The notes under the pieces: model-generated | What the model was told of the DNA's origin: nothing | The model's database searches: none | Seen by the model: only the letters and a program-made list of their open reading frames with translations | Program-made: the position numbers and the translations under genes | NCBI GenBank assembly: GCA_034926605.1 | Contig: JAYFQV010000009.1 | Location: 1-64,000 of the forward strand | DNA length: 64,000 nt | Direction of reading: 5' to 3' | Origin: CALXXL01 sp034926605 | GTDB lineage: Bacteria > Verrucomicrobiota > Lentisphaeria > Victivallales > Victivallaceae | In this document: positions 50,006 through 58,987 of the stretch, in pieces | Numbering within the stretch: the stretch's first letter is position 1 | Layout of the letters: every line of letters starts with the position of its first letter

Positions 50006-53000
50006 TTATTTGGGAAAGAGCGACACGAATATGTCGTTCATATCCTGAATCGTATCCATTATTCCGCGTCCGCCGGTGGCCACCCGGATTTTGTCGTCCC
50101 ACTGGGTCGGCGGAAGATTGGCCTCGCCCACGTCGGTGAACGCCTGTTCGACCGTCTCGAACCGTTTACGGGCGGCACTGAGGCGATCGAGATTGTGGCG
50201 GTCGGTGGGTGTGAGTTTGTTAGCCGGGATTTTCTTGAGGTCGTCGATCCGCTTGTCGATCATCGGCAGGAACTTGGTCTTCATATCCTTTGCGGTGCCG
50301 CGGCACGCTTCCCGGACTCCCGCCAGACGGGAAAGATTGGGATCGTTGAGCATTTCACCGGCCTTGAACATGGTGACGTCGGCGGTCTGCCGCGACCAGT
50401 CGGGGTCCAGTTTGCGCATCACGTCGTCGACGTTGGATAGATCCTTGCGCATGTTCAGCACCGCCAGCTGGCGGTAGGCTTCCGGATGGGCGCTCGAGGT
50501 CATATTTTCCCACGAACGTTTGGCCGAGAATCCGCCGGTGGCCTCGGCATACGCCTTCTCCCACGCCTGCTGCGCGTTGTCCATCCACTCCTGACGGCTG
50601 ACATTCTGGCCGTTGCGTTTGGGCAGCTCGTAGCGAATGTCGTAGCTGCCGTCGGCGCGTTTGGTGACGATCTTCTTTTCCACCAGCCCCTGATCGTAGT
50701 CCATGCCGGCGGTTCCGGCGCTGGAAGCGTTGCGAAAATCCTTGATCTCGTGATCGTCGAATCCCCGGGCTCGCATATCCTCGTAATATTTTACGCGGGC
50801 GCGCTCGTGAATGGAGGACAGCGCCTGATCATACTGTGCCCCAGCGGCCTTGGGCGCCTTGTATTTCAGGTATCCTTTGGCGGTGGGATTCTCGTTTATT
50901 TTCGCGGTGGAGGCGATCATCTTTCTTTCCAGCGCGTCGATTTCGGCCTGCGGAGCCTTGGCCTTAACCGCTTTTTTGTAGGCAAGGGAGTCGGAAACAA
51001 ACTCCTTGACCTGTTTTTCGGCGTCGTCCATCTCCTTCATGTAGGCGGCAACATCGTCGCCGGTGGGTTTTTTACCCATTTTCCGAACGCCGGGCGCGGC
51101 GGCGGAAGCATCGGAATTCTTCGCGGCATTCTTGATCGCCGATTCGGCGGCGTCCTCGCCGCCGGAGAGTCCGCGGGTGGAAAGTTTTTCGCACAGGAAC
51201 GGCACGCCTTTGTTCATGAACAGCGAAAGCCCGCCGGATTCCAGCGCGCCCTTCCAGCCGCCCTGCTGATAGCCGTCGTAGGTGCTCCAGGCGATGTCGA
51301 CCGCGTCAGAGTACATGGTGACGGTGCGTTTGACTCCCTCGGTCAGCCCCCCCTCGGCGGTGCCGGTGGTGAACTGGTAGGCCAGCGCGATCGCCTGCGG
51401 CCCGCCGAACATCGAGCAGAAGGCCATGCCGGTGTCGGCGCCGGCCTTGACGTTGGTGGCGGCGTTGAGCTTGAATTCGGCCCAGGCGATTTCCTCGTCG
51501 TTTTTGGCTTCGGTGGCCAACTGGCGGCCGTAGCGCTGGAGGTCGAGCGCTTTGTTGAGTTGAGCCCAACGGTCGGGATTGAGCGGGTCTTCGCGGTTGA
51601 TTTTGTCGATAATGGAGTAGACTTTTTCCTTTTGGGGCCCGTCCAGCTCCTTCAGGTAGAAATCGACATATTGCTGCTGCCGTTTGAGCATCTGTGCGTT
51701 GCGGATCATCTTTTCGGTGTTCTCGCGCATCTGGAGTTGGCACATATCGTCGAACGGGGTTCGGCTGGCCACGAAGGTGCCGGTCTTTACCGCGTTGATG
51801 CGATCCTGCTCATATATCGCGTCGCTCTGTGCCTGGATACGCTGGAACTCCAGCGCGGCTAGACGGCTCTGGTCTCCTGATTTCCTGGCTTCGGTGATTT
51901 CGGCGTTGATTTTTTCTTCGCATTTCTTGAGATAATCGATATTGGACTTGTGAAAAGCCATCTCTTCTTCGCGCGCCTTCGATTCCTCGCGGGCGGCGGT
52001 TTCCGCCGCGTCGACGGCGGCGGTCGACTTGCCGTGAATATCGGAAACCGCGGCGGCGACCGCCTCGGAGTCGGACGGTTCGTTTTTATGGCGTTCGGCA
52101 TCCAAGGTGTTGGCGGCGGCGTTGGCTTCGTCTTCTTCCATGATTACGCGCTTATAGCGGTACTTGACGGCTGCGGGGTCATTGCCGTCCGCGGCTCGGC
52201 TGCACCAGAACACAAGTTCGGGTTCGCCATGGATGCGGAACGAAAAGTCAAATTTCTGGGTTTTCGGTTGCGGGTTTTCGCGGCCGAAAAACGTGAACGC
52301 GTGATAGTTCAACAGTCCTGTACCGGCGTTCATGGTAACATCCTGAAGCCGTTTCCTCAGCACATCAAGTCCGCCGTCTATTTTTTCCGAACCGGTTATT
52401 GTAAAGCTGAACGTTTCCGTGGCCGGAACCACCGACGGCGGCATCGACCAAGAGAAGGAGCGTTCGACCGTCATTGAATCAAGTACCCCGATGCCGTCCT
52501 CTCCTTCTGCCAGCACCCTGAAACGGGCCTTGCCGGTGCGGGAATTGTTGCCGTTGGCCACCACGATGGAGTCTTTCTTGACATAAGGACCGCACAATTC
52601 GTCTTTCTTGGCCATAGCGTCGTATACGGTGGATCCTACAAGGTCAACATAGACTATGCCGTCATGCGTGTTGAACGGGCCGGGCTGCCGTTCCACTCCC
52701 TGGTAAACCCAGAATATTTGATTGGCCGCGGCGGGTTTCGGCAGCGTCAGCTGGCGGGCGAAGCACTCAAATGCTTTGCGGCATTTCTCGAATTCTTCCA
52801 TAATCACCGCGCTTCCGTATTCCCGGTAGAAATTCTGCTTTTCTTCCAGCGTTTTGCCGGTGATGGTAACGGCGCCATCGGGGAGGAACAGCCCGTTATA
52901 ATGGGTGTTGGTCGGCTTCATTATCTGTACTTTGCCCCGCGGCTCCATTTCTGCGGCCGACGCCTTGCCGGCGATCGCGGCCGGCATTATTTCATCGACA

Positions 53001-54520
53001 TAACGTGAGGCATTTTTCAGCGCGTTGGGGCCGCAGAAGCTGAGGGTATAAGTTTCCCAGCGCAGCGAACCATCGGGCTGCGGGATGAATCGCTCCATGG
53101 TGGTGCCGTCGTCTGGATAGAATATCAGTGCGCCGTCCGGTTCCACCTGGGCGACAAATTCACTGGCGCTCCACGACGGATCGTATTCCGAGTCTTCGTA
53201 ATCGGCGCGGTAGACGATAACATGGTTCTGGTCCACACTTCCGACGACCTTGAAATAAACGGTCGGCCGGGTGAAATGGTAGTCGAAACTTATCGGTTTT
53301 TGCCCGATGCTTGCAAGATAGTCCTTGTCGGCATAGACGTTATACGAGAATTCGCCCGGAACAAGCTTGTTGTCGGTGCCGTATTTCGGCGTGATCTCAA
53401 CCATATATTCGGTGAAGGTGTATTCGCCGTCTATTTCGAGATCGGGCGCCTTTGACAGCCCGAAGACCTCGGCGACGGTTTTTTTGGCGGAGCGATAACT
53501 TTGCGACGCCTCTTCTTTCAGCGCCGACGGATTCGGCGGGTCGCCCAGCTTCTCCAGTTTCGCCAGCGACTCCTTCATCGCCTTTTCGATGGATTTCATG
53601 GCGGCGGCCTGCTTGCCGGCCTCGCTCATCAATTCATTGGCGGCCTCATAGTCGCCGAAGCTGCGGGCGGTGACGGCCTCTCCGGCCGCCGCGTCATATG
53701 CCTGGATCGCCGTCACCATCGAAGTGCGCAGGTCCAATATTCGGTTGACCAGCGGGGCGGCGGACTTGAGATAGTCGAGCACCTTGGGATCGGGGTAGTC
53801 GGCTACGGCGCTCCATTTCTTCTCGAATTCCTTCTCGCCTTCCGGCGTGAGTTCGCCTGCAAGTTCGCGCATGGCGGCTTTGACCGCCGTGGCGGCGGCC
53901 TTGTAGTTGGCTTCGTTGATGCTGGAAAGGTCTATCGCCGGGGCTGGCGGCTTCACCGGGCCGAACTCCGGCACCGGGCGCGGTTTGTACTTTTTGAACG
54001 CGCGATCGGCATTGTCGAGGTCGCAGAACCGCTTCATGGCGTCGCCGCCGCCAACTGCTTCCTTTTTACCGCCGGACGCGAATGAAATTTTGGAGACCAT
54101 CGCGCGGAAATCGGCGTTGAAATCCTTGCTGCGATGAAAATTGAAATGCACCGGCCAGACCAGCCCGTCGCGGATGACGAATCCGGAGTAGAGCATCGAG
54201 CCGTCGGGGTCCGGCTCCCCGGCGCCGCGCCAGGTGTCGCCGCCGAGATCCAGCTTCATGACAAGCTTGCCCTTCAGCATGTAGTCGACCACTTCCTCCG
54301 GCTTCCGTCCCTTGCAGTCGACGCCGTTAAGCGGAGCGATCAGGAACACGCCCTCGGTGTTGGGCACCGGGATGAAACAACCGGCAAACCCCTCGATGGC
54401 GAGGTCGGTCTGAATTTCCGGTTTCAGCTCGTCTGGCACCTCCAACACCCCCACCTGCACGGCATGCAGAAGCATGAGTGGCATTGCCGCCGCCATAAGC
54501 ATCGCCAGTATTTTCTTCAT
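50006..54520 (-). CDS. 1,504-residue exported protein of unknown function
   Basis: A Sec signal is clear (MKKILAMLMAAAMPLMLLHA), so it is exported. After it come a partly helical region (about residues 200-340), a beta-rich part (about 350-790, with an aromatic WVYQGVERQPGPFNTHDGIV segment), and a long charged coiled-coil (about 795-1010, rich in Glu/Lys/Gln). A hydrophobic glycine-rich stretch (about 1027-1100) follows, and a helical C-terminus with NGQNVSRQEWMDNAQQAWEK and SAHPEAYRQLAVLN. No catalytic motif is recognised. The glycine-rich segment followed by a distinct C-terminal domain recalls the layout of some secreted effectors, but that is weak evidence. It heads the lemA-DUF3137 cluster and follows a lipoprotein phosphoesterase gene by 81 bases without a terminator. 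Confidence 0.85.
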   Translation of the reverse strand: MKKILAMLMAAAMPLMLLHAVQVGVLEVPDELKPEIQTDLAIEGFAGCFIPVPNTEGVFLIAPLNGVDCKGRKPEEVVDYMLKGKLVMKLDLGGDTWRGAGEPDPDGSMLYSGFVIRDGLVWPVHFNFHRSKDFNADFRAMVSKISFASGGKKEAVGGGDAMKRFCDLDNADRAFKKYKPRPVPEFGPVKPPAPAIDLSSINEANYKAAATAVKAAMRELAGELTPEGEKEFEKKWSAVADYPDPKVLDYLKSAAPLVNRILDLRTSMVTAIQAYDAAAGEAVTARSFGDYEAANELMSEAGKQAAAMKSIEKAMKESLAKLEKLGDPPNPSALKEEASQSYRSAKKTVAEVFGLSKAPDLEIDGEYTFTEYMVEITPKYGTDNKLVPGEFSYNVYADKDYLASIGQKPISFDYHFTRPTVYFKVVGSVDQNHVIVYRADYEDSEYDPSWSASEFVAQVEPDGALIFYPDDGTTMERFIPQPDGSLRWETYTLSFCGPNALKNASRYVDEIMPAAIAGKASAAEMEPRGKVQIMKPTNTHYNGLFLPDGAVTITGKTLEEKQNFYREYGSAVIMEEFEKCRKAFECFARQLTLPKPAAANQIFWVYQGVERQPGPFNTHDGIVYVDLVGSTVYDAMAKKDELCGPYVKKDSIVVANGNNSRTGKARFRVLAEGEDGIGVLDSMTVERSFSWSMPPSVVPATETFSFTITGSEKIDGGLDVLRKRLQDVTMNAGTGLLNYHAFTFFGRENPQPKTQKFDFSFRIHGEPELVFWCSRAADGNDPAAVKYRYKRVIMEEDEANAAANTLDAERHKNEPSDSEAVAAAVSDIHGKSTAAVDAAETAAREESKAREEEMAFHKSNIDYLKKCEEKINAEITEARKSGDQSRLAALEFQRIQAQSDAIYEQDRINAVKTGTFVASRTPFDDMCQLQMRENTEKMIRNAQMLKRQQQYVDFYLKELDGPQKEKVYSIIDKINREDPLNPDRWAQLNKALDLQRYGRQLATEAKNDEEIAWAEFKLNAATNVKAGADTGMAFCSMFGGPQAIALAYQFTTGTAEGGLTEGVKRTVTMYSDAVDIAWSTYDGYQQGGWKGALESGGLSLFMNKGVPFLCEKLSTRGLSGGEDAAESAIKNAAKNSDASAAAPGVRKMGKKPTGDDVAAYMKEMDDAEKQVKEFVSDSLAYKKAVKAKAPQAEIDALERKMIASTAKINENPTAKGYLKYKAPKAAGAQYDQALSSIHERARVKYYEDMRARGFDDHEIKDFRNASSAGTAGMDYDQGLVEKKIVTKRADGSYDIRYELPKRNGQNVSRQEWMDNAQQAWEKAYAEATGGFSAKRSWENMTSSAHPEAYRQLAVLNMRKDLSNVDDVMRKLDPDWSRQTADVTMFKAGEMLNDPNLSRLAGVREACRGTAKDMKTKFLPMIDKRIDDLKKIPANKLTPTDRHNLDRLSAARKRFETVEQAFTDVGEANLPPTQWDDKIRVATGGRGIMDTIQDMNDIFVSLFPK

Positions 54521-54601
54521 CTCTTCTGCCCTCCTTCTTGACTTGGGTTACCAACCGCCGTCGTCCCTGTTGCCATCAGAAATGATGAACCGCCGCTTCC
54601 G

Positions 54602-55897
54602 TTATTTCTCCTTTTTGGGAATCACGAAAACAAAATCGGACGGAACCGAAAACTCGAGTTCAAGCGCGTCGCCGCGTTTGCCGAACGACTCGATCGGGAA
54701 TATCTGAATCTTATAATCCTCGCCCGGTATAAGCAGGTCCGGCGGCAGCGTAAACTCCGGATGGGGGGACATGCGGTCGATCCCGCGGTAGAAGTCGGAG
54801 AAATACAGCAGTTCGGTGATGGGTTCGGATTCTCCGGGATGGAACACTTTGATCGCGTATGAGTGTACGAAGTCCGGATGCTTTGCCGCATCGAAAGCAA
54901 CGAATGCGTTACCACGGCGGAAATCAATCGTGGGAGCCGCGGCGAAGAACGGCCATTCGGGAGCTTCGCGCTCTTCGGCGCGCGCGGCGGAATATACCGG
55001 AGCGTTTTTGTCGTACGGCAGTTCGACGACCCATGGCTCATCCGGTTTGATCTCCTTGCCCTCGCGAACGTTGAGGCGGGTCATCTCAACGCGGTTCTTG
55101 TAGATTTCCATGTATATCATCTGTACGCAGTCGCTGGCGTGCGGCGGCACCGAACCGTTGACTTTTCCTTTCTCCATCTCGCAATAATTGAGACTGGAGG
55201 TCCCGGCGGCGGTGAAGTCGCCCTGCCAGATCGTGCGTTCATCCTCCAGCGGATAGTGGGAGTGGCCGGAAAAGGCGATCACCTGCGGATAATCCTTCAG
55301 CATATCGAAAATGTCGGAGTTGCCCCAGGCGTCGCTGCCGTAGACGGTGTTGGCCGGGTGCTGGTGGGTAATCACGAAGATCGGCTTATGGGGATCGCGT
55401 TTTACGGCCAGCTTAAGGTTTTCCGCCATAAGTTTCTTGGTGTTTTCCGAGTAGACGCCGTTGCACTCGCCTGCGTCCGGGCTCATTGCGATGAAGTCGT
55501 ATTCATTTATGACCATATGGTAAACGTCGGCGTGGCCCTGGCCGGTGCCGAGGCAGAAGGTCGCTATGGAGGTTTCCGGCGGAGTGTCCTTCTTCCAGAA
55601 ATCGTGGTTGCCCATCACCTGGAGCGTCCACGGCGGGCGGTCGCGGAACACGCGCGAAAAGATCGCGCGGTAATTGTCATAGACCTCTTCCTGCCCGGCG
55701 TTGGCGAGGTCGCCGCCGATCAGCAGCACGTCGATGTTGCGGTCTTTGAGCTGTTCGAACGCGAGTTCCAGGTTTTCCATGCCGTAATCGTTGGCGGCGG
55801 GGGTTCCCTGTACGTCGCTGACTATGCCGACACGCAAATTCGGCCCGGCGGCGCATCCGGTTACAAGCGCCGCCAGAGCAATGGCTGCAAACTTCAT
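54602..55897 (-). CDS. metallophosphoesterase lipoprotein
   Basis: A 431-residue calcineurin-like phosphoesterase. The signal peptide has a lipobox (LVTGC, Cys15), so it should be membrane-anchored on the periplasmic side. Metal motifs follow in order: GIVSDVQGTPAA (D-x-Q in place of D-x-H), LLIGGDLANAG, MGNHDFW, VITHQHPAN and FSGHSHYP. A beta-rich domain of about 130 residues closes the protein. The first motif with Gln instead of His occurs in part of the family. The promoter lies inside the hydrolase gene upstream, and the gene is followed by the 1,504-residue protein. Confidence 0.85.
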   Translation of the reverse strand: MKFAAIALAALVTGCAAGPNLRVGIVSDVQGTPAANDYGMENLELAFEQLKDRNIDVLLIGGDLANAGQEEVYDNYRAIFSRVFRDRPPWTLQVMGNHDFWKKDTPPETSIATFCLGTGQGHADVYHMVINEYDFIAMSPDAGECNGVYSENTKKLMAENLKLAVKRDPHKPIFVITHQHPANTVYGSDAWGNSDIFDMLKDYPQVIAFSGHSHYPLEDERTIWQGDFTAAGTSSLNYCEMEKGKVNGSVPPHASDCVQMIYMEIYKNRVEMTRLNVREGKEIKPDEPWVVELPYDKNAPVYSAARAEEREAPEWPFFAAAPTIDFRRGNAFVAFDAAKHPDFVHSYAIKVFHPGESEPITELLYFSDFYRGIDRMSPHPEFTLPPDLLIPGEDYKIQIFPIESFGKRGDALELEFSVPSDFVFVIPKKEK

Positions 55898-55913
55898 TGA
55901 TTTCCTCTCAAAA

Positions 55914-55923
55914 GTTATATAAC
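55914..55923. promoter_or_regulatory. palindrome in the leader of the phosphoesterase operon
   Basis: GTTATATAAC is a perfect 10-base palindrome between the predicted -10 and the start codon. It could be an operator, but AT-only centres arise easily by chance. Confidence 0.25.
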
Positions 55924-55930
55924 ATACTTG

Positions 55931-56653
55931 TCATTCTACTATATATCCGTCGGCACTTTTTTCAAGCCTGCAGAAAATGGCGATTGCTTTCAGAAATCTT
56001 TCGCGGGCATGTTTTTCCCGCCACGGGGTGTGTCCGCAACGCTGGAATATGTGGAATTCCGGGGCCATGTCTTCCAGCGGTTCGATTACTCCGGCGGCCG
56101 GATGCGGATCCTCTGCTCCGTGGAAAATGGCGATGGGACAGCTTATTTTTCGGAATGCCGCCAAAAGTTCGCCGCTGCGGCGCATCGCGGCGGCTTCCGG
56201 CCATATTACGTCATACTGGGCCTGTTCGAACCGGCATTCGGAGCCGGGCAATGAATCTACCGAGTCGGCCGCTTCGGCCAAAGCAGATATTTCAGCCGGG
56301 TCTCCGCCGGAGGCGAGCAGTCGCTCGAAGCGGGCGGCGCGTTCGCTGCCGAGGTTGGCGGCGCGGCGCGCGGCGATCTGCGGGACATAGGATTCCAGCA
56401 GCGGCCCGCTGCCGACCAGCGCCACTTTTTCCGCCAGTTCCGGGTGGGTCGCGGCGCAAAGTCCGGCCAGCCAGGCGCCCCAGGAGTGGCCGATCAGGAT
56501 GCTGCCGGGTTCGAGTGCCGCCGCCAGCTCCTCCACCATGCCGCCTACCGACATCGCCTCCTGTTGCGGCGCGACCGCTCCGGGGAGCATGGCGGCAAGA
56601 TCGTCGGCGCTGCCGTGTGCACCGGGGCCGCCATGGATTATTGCGAGTGTCAT
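55931..56653 (-). CDS. alpha/beta hydrolase (S33-like)
   Basis: A 240-residue alpha/beta hydrolase. HGGPG (residues 7-11) forms the oxyanion region typical of proline iminopeptidase-like enzymes. GHSWG (55-59) holds the nucleophile serine, HGAEDPHP the acid and CGHTPWRE the histidine. There is no signal peptide. It may be an aminopeptidase or esterase; the protein is shorter than true prolyl aminopeptidases (about 310). Its ribosome binding site (GGAGG) lies within the end of the preceding gene, so the two are coupled. Confidence 0.88.
   Translation of the reverse strand: MTLAIIHGGPGAHGSADDLAAMLPGAVAPQQEAMSVGGMVEELAAALEPGSILIGHSWGAWLAGLCAATHPELAEKVALVGSGPLLESYVPQIAARRAANLGSERAARFERLLASGGDPAEISALAEAADSVDSLPGSECRFEQAQYDVIWPEAAAMRRSGELLAAFRKISCPIAIFHGAEDPHPAAGVIEPLEDMAPEFHIFQRCGHTPWREKHARERFLKAIAIFCRLEKSADGYIVE
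55938..55965 (-). promoter_or_regulatory. putative internal promoter of the phosphoesterase-lemA operon
   Basis: On the minus strand TTGAAA (55965-55960), 16 bases, TATAGT (55943-55938). It lies inside the 3' end of the alpha/beta hydrolase gene and would separate expression of the downstream four genes. Confidence 0.45.
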
Positions 56654-56656
56654 CGG

Positions 56657-57748
56657 TCAGAATCCTCCGGGAACGCTGATGGAGAGTGCCGGTTCGGCGG
56701 CTTCCGCTGTGTCGGAGTCGTCATCCGTGGATTCCACCGGCCTGGCAACCATGGACAGCACCTGTTCGCAGCGGCCGCAGTGAGTGCAGTTGGAGGCGCA
56801 CTTTGCGGCGATGCCGCTGGCGGCCCAGTCGGCCGGGAACGCGGTGTTGTCGAACCTGACCTTCGGTTTGTATTGGAATCCGGGGTCGATGAGTTCGAGC
56901 AGGTCGCCGTCCCAGCGGCGTTCGGCGTATGCCTTGACGATCTTCGCGGGGTAGGCAACGTCGCGAGTGGAGAGCTTGAAGCATTTGATGTAAGGTTCGA
57001 ACAGATGGAGGTCTTCCGGACGGATCCAGGTGGTGCGCAGAAACTCGACGTAACGGCCGGAGGAATACATCCGGGTGCACAGCGCCAGATCGAACCCGGC
57101 ATTGTTGCAGTCGCGGCAGGCTTTGGAGAATCCGTGGGAGAGCAGTGTGGCATGGAACGGCTGCCACGGACAGTCATGCAGGCAGTTGCTGTTGACCAGC
57201 ATGCAGACCTCCTTGCCGTTTTTTGCCGCCCATTCGGAGTACATCCTCACGGTCGGCAGATCGCGCTGCCAGTCGCGTCGCATGTAGAACGAATCGAAGT
57301 ATTCCGAGGCATATTCCATCGCCAGTGTCGAATTCAGCCGCGATACCACCGAGGCGCGCACGTCCGTCTGAGGAAAATATTTTTTCACCACCATCGCGAT
57401 GAAAGGCGAGGTGGTGGTGACGACTTCCGGCAGCAGGCCGCCGTCCTTGAAGTTTTTCAGCGCGTCGCGCACCGTGTTTTCGAGCTCCCGCGAACAGGAG
57501 TTGTCGCCATAGCACAGCGCATTTAGAAGCAGGTCCAGTACCACACCGTTTTCGCGGCACCGGCGCAGGTCGCGCGCCAGTTGTTGTTGCTGCTGGTGCG
57601 GCGCCACTGGAGATCGGCGGGAAGTGAGCAGTCCCGGCCAGGAATAGTAAACTTCCCGTATGCGCTCGAAGTAAGGTTCCACCGTCGGAATGAACGGATC
57701 GGCGAAAAAGTGCCCGACGGCAAGATTGCGTTTCGAATCGTTGCCCAT
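56657..57748 (-). CDS. cysteine-rich protein, possibly U32-like
   Basis: The 363-residue protein has no signal peptide and two cysteine groups: NSNCLHDCPWQPFHATLL with SKACRDC in the middle, and KCASNCTHCGRCEQVLS near the end. Between them stands FEPYIKCFKLSTRDVAYPAK. The spacing suggests an iron-sulphur cluster or zinc site. The overall alpha/beta pattern, LVNSNC motif and late KLSTRD are reminiscent of U32-type TIM-barrel proteins such as UbiU/UbiV, but I cannot confirm that. The last 25 residues are acidic and disordered. It lies between an MFS gene and the hydrolase. Confidence 0.7.
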   Translation of the reverse strand: MGNDSKRNLAVGHFFADPFIPTVEPYFERIREVYYSWPGLLTSRRSPVAPHQQQQQLARDLRRCRENGVVLDLLLNALCYGDNSCSRELENTVRDALKNFKDGGLLPEVVTTTSPFIAMVVKKYFPQTDVRASVVSRLNSTLAMEYASEYFDSFYMRRDWQRDLPTVRMYSEWAAKNGKEVCMLVNSNCLHDCPWQPFHATLLSHGFSKACRDCNNAGFDLALCTRMYSSGRYVEFLRTTWIRPEDLHLFEPYIKCFKLSTRDVAYPAKIVKAYAERRWDGDLLELIDPGFQYKPKVRFDNTAFPADWAASGIAAKCASNCTHCGRCEQVLSMVARPVESTDDDSDTAEAAEPALSISVPGGF

Positions 57749-57787
57749 GTTTTGAATCCCCCTTTTGGAGGAATACTATAGTACGCG

Positions 57788-58987
57788 TTATTGATTTTTG
57801 CAAATCGACGGTTTCCGGTTGTCGATTGCTATCAGTGCGGCGGTTATGAGAAAACATACAGGCGCCGTCAGCATAGCGGCGCGGATGCCGAAAAGATCGC
57901 CGAGGTGCCCCAGCAGAACGGAGAAAATACCGCATCCCGGAATGCCGGAAGCCGAAAGCACGATGAATATCTGGGTCGAGTTGCGGTCGGGAAGCCGTCT
58001 CATGCACAGGGTCTCGATGGTCGGCCACAGGGGGCCGGTTCCGGTTCCGGCAGCAAAAAGCAGCGGGAAAACCCATATTTTCGAAGACGTCCATGCAAAT
58101 GCCAATGAAGCCGCCGCCGCCAGCAGAGAGGACATTATCAGCAGCCGTGGTGCGAAACGGTCATGAACGAATATGCCGGCAAACATTCTGCTGGTCATCA
58201 TTCCCAGCGCGAACACCGCCGCCGCCATTCCCGCCGCCGCGGCGGAAGTGCCGAACGCCAGCTGCACGAAAGCCGGACACCAGAACGACAGGCCGAATCC
58301 GCAGCCGCCCGCCAGAAAAAGCGCGGTCAGATAGATGTAAAACCGCGGCGTTTTCAACAGCAGCACGGTGTCGGGGATCACATTCCGGCCGCCGTCGGCC
58401 GATCCTTCCGGAATCGCCTTGGTGTCCGGAACCAGCAGCATCAGCCCGGATACTAGACCGCATGCCGATACCGACATGATGATTATCCGCCATCCGATTC
58501 CCAATTCAAGCAACCAGCCGCCAAGTACGGTGGCGAGCACCAGACCTCCGGACCAGAACCCGTAAGTTATGTTCACATAGCGGCCCGGTTCCTCGGGGTG
58601 CAGCGCGGCCATCATGGGGTTGGTCAGGCCTTCGACCACGCCTTCACCCAGTCCGGCAACCATCATTGCCGCCAGCAATATGTAATAATTGGAGGCGCCG
58701 GCGGCAAGCAGAACACCAAGCGCCATAACCATCGCCGCCAGACCCACCGGTCGCCGTTTGCCGAAATGCGCGGCAACGAAGCCGCAGGCCAGCAGCATGG
58801 CGGTAATGGCAAACGAACGTATCAGCTGAAGCGAGCCGCCCATGCCCATGCCGCCGGAGGCCAGCGGAAACGCGAGATCGTCGGCGATCGAAACCAGGCA
58901 CATCGGCACGATGAACGAGCCCAGCGCATAGGCGGTGAACATCACGAATACGGCATAATCGCTGCGCGTGAAGTGAAGTTTACCCAT
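57788..58987 (-). CDS. MFS transporter
   Basis: A 399-residue major facilitator with about 12 helices. The cytoplasmic motif A region is AAHFGKRRPVGLAAMVMALG, and a second appears in the middle as FVHDRFAPRLLIMSSLLA. The central loop is short. The substrate is unknown. The start overlaps the end of hrpB by eight bases (ATGGGTAA), which shows tight coupling within this leftward operon. Confidence 0.88.
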   Translation of the reverse strand: MGKLHFTRSDYAVFVMFTAYALGSFIVPMCLVSIADDLAFPLASGGMGMGGSLQLIRSFAITAMLLACGFVAAHFGKRRPVGLAAMVMALGVLLAAGASNYYILLAAMMVAGLGEGVVEGLTNPMMAALHPEEPGRYVNITYGFWSGGLVLATVLGGWLLELGIGWRIIIMSVSACGLVSGLMLLVPDTKAIPEGSADGGRNVIPDTVLLLKTPRFYIYLTALFLAGGCGFGLSFWCPAFVQLAFGTSAAAAGMAAAVFALGMMTSRMFAGIFVHDRFAPRLLIMSSLLAAAASLAFAWTSSKIWVFPLLFAAGTGTGPLWPTIETLCMRRLPDRNSTQIFIVLSASGIPGCGIFSVLLGHLGDLFGIRAAMLTAPVCFLITAALIAIDNRKPSICKNQ

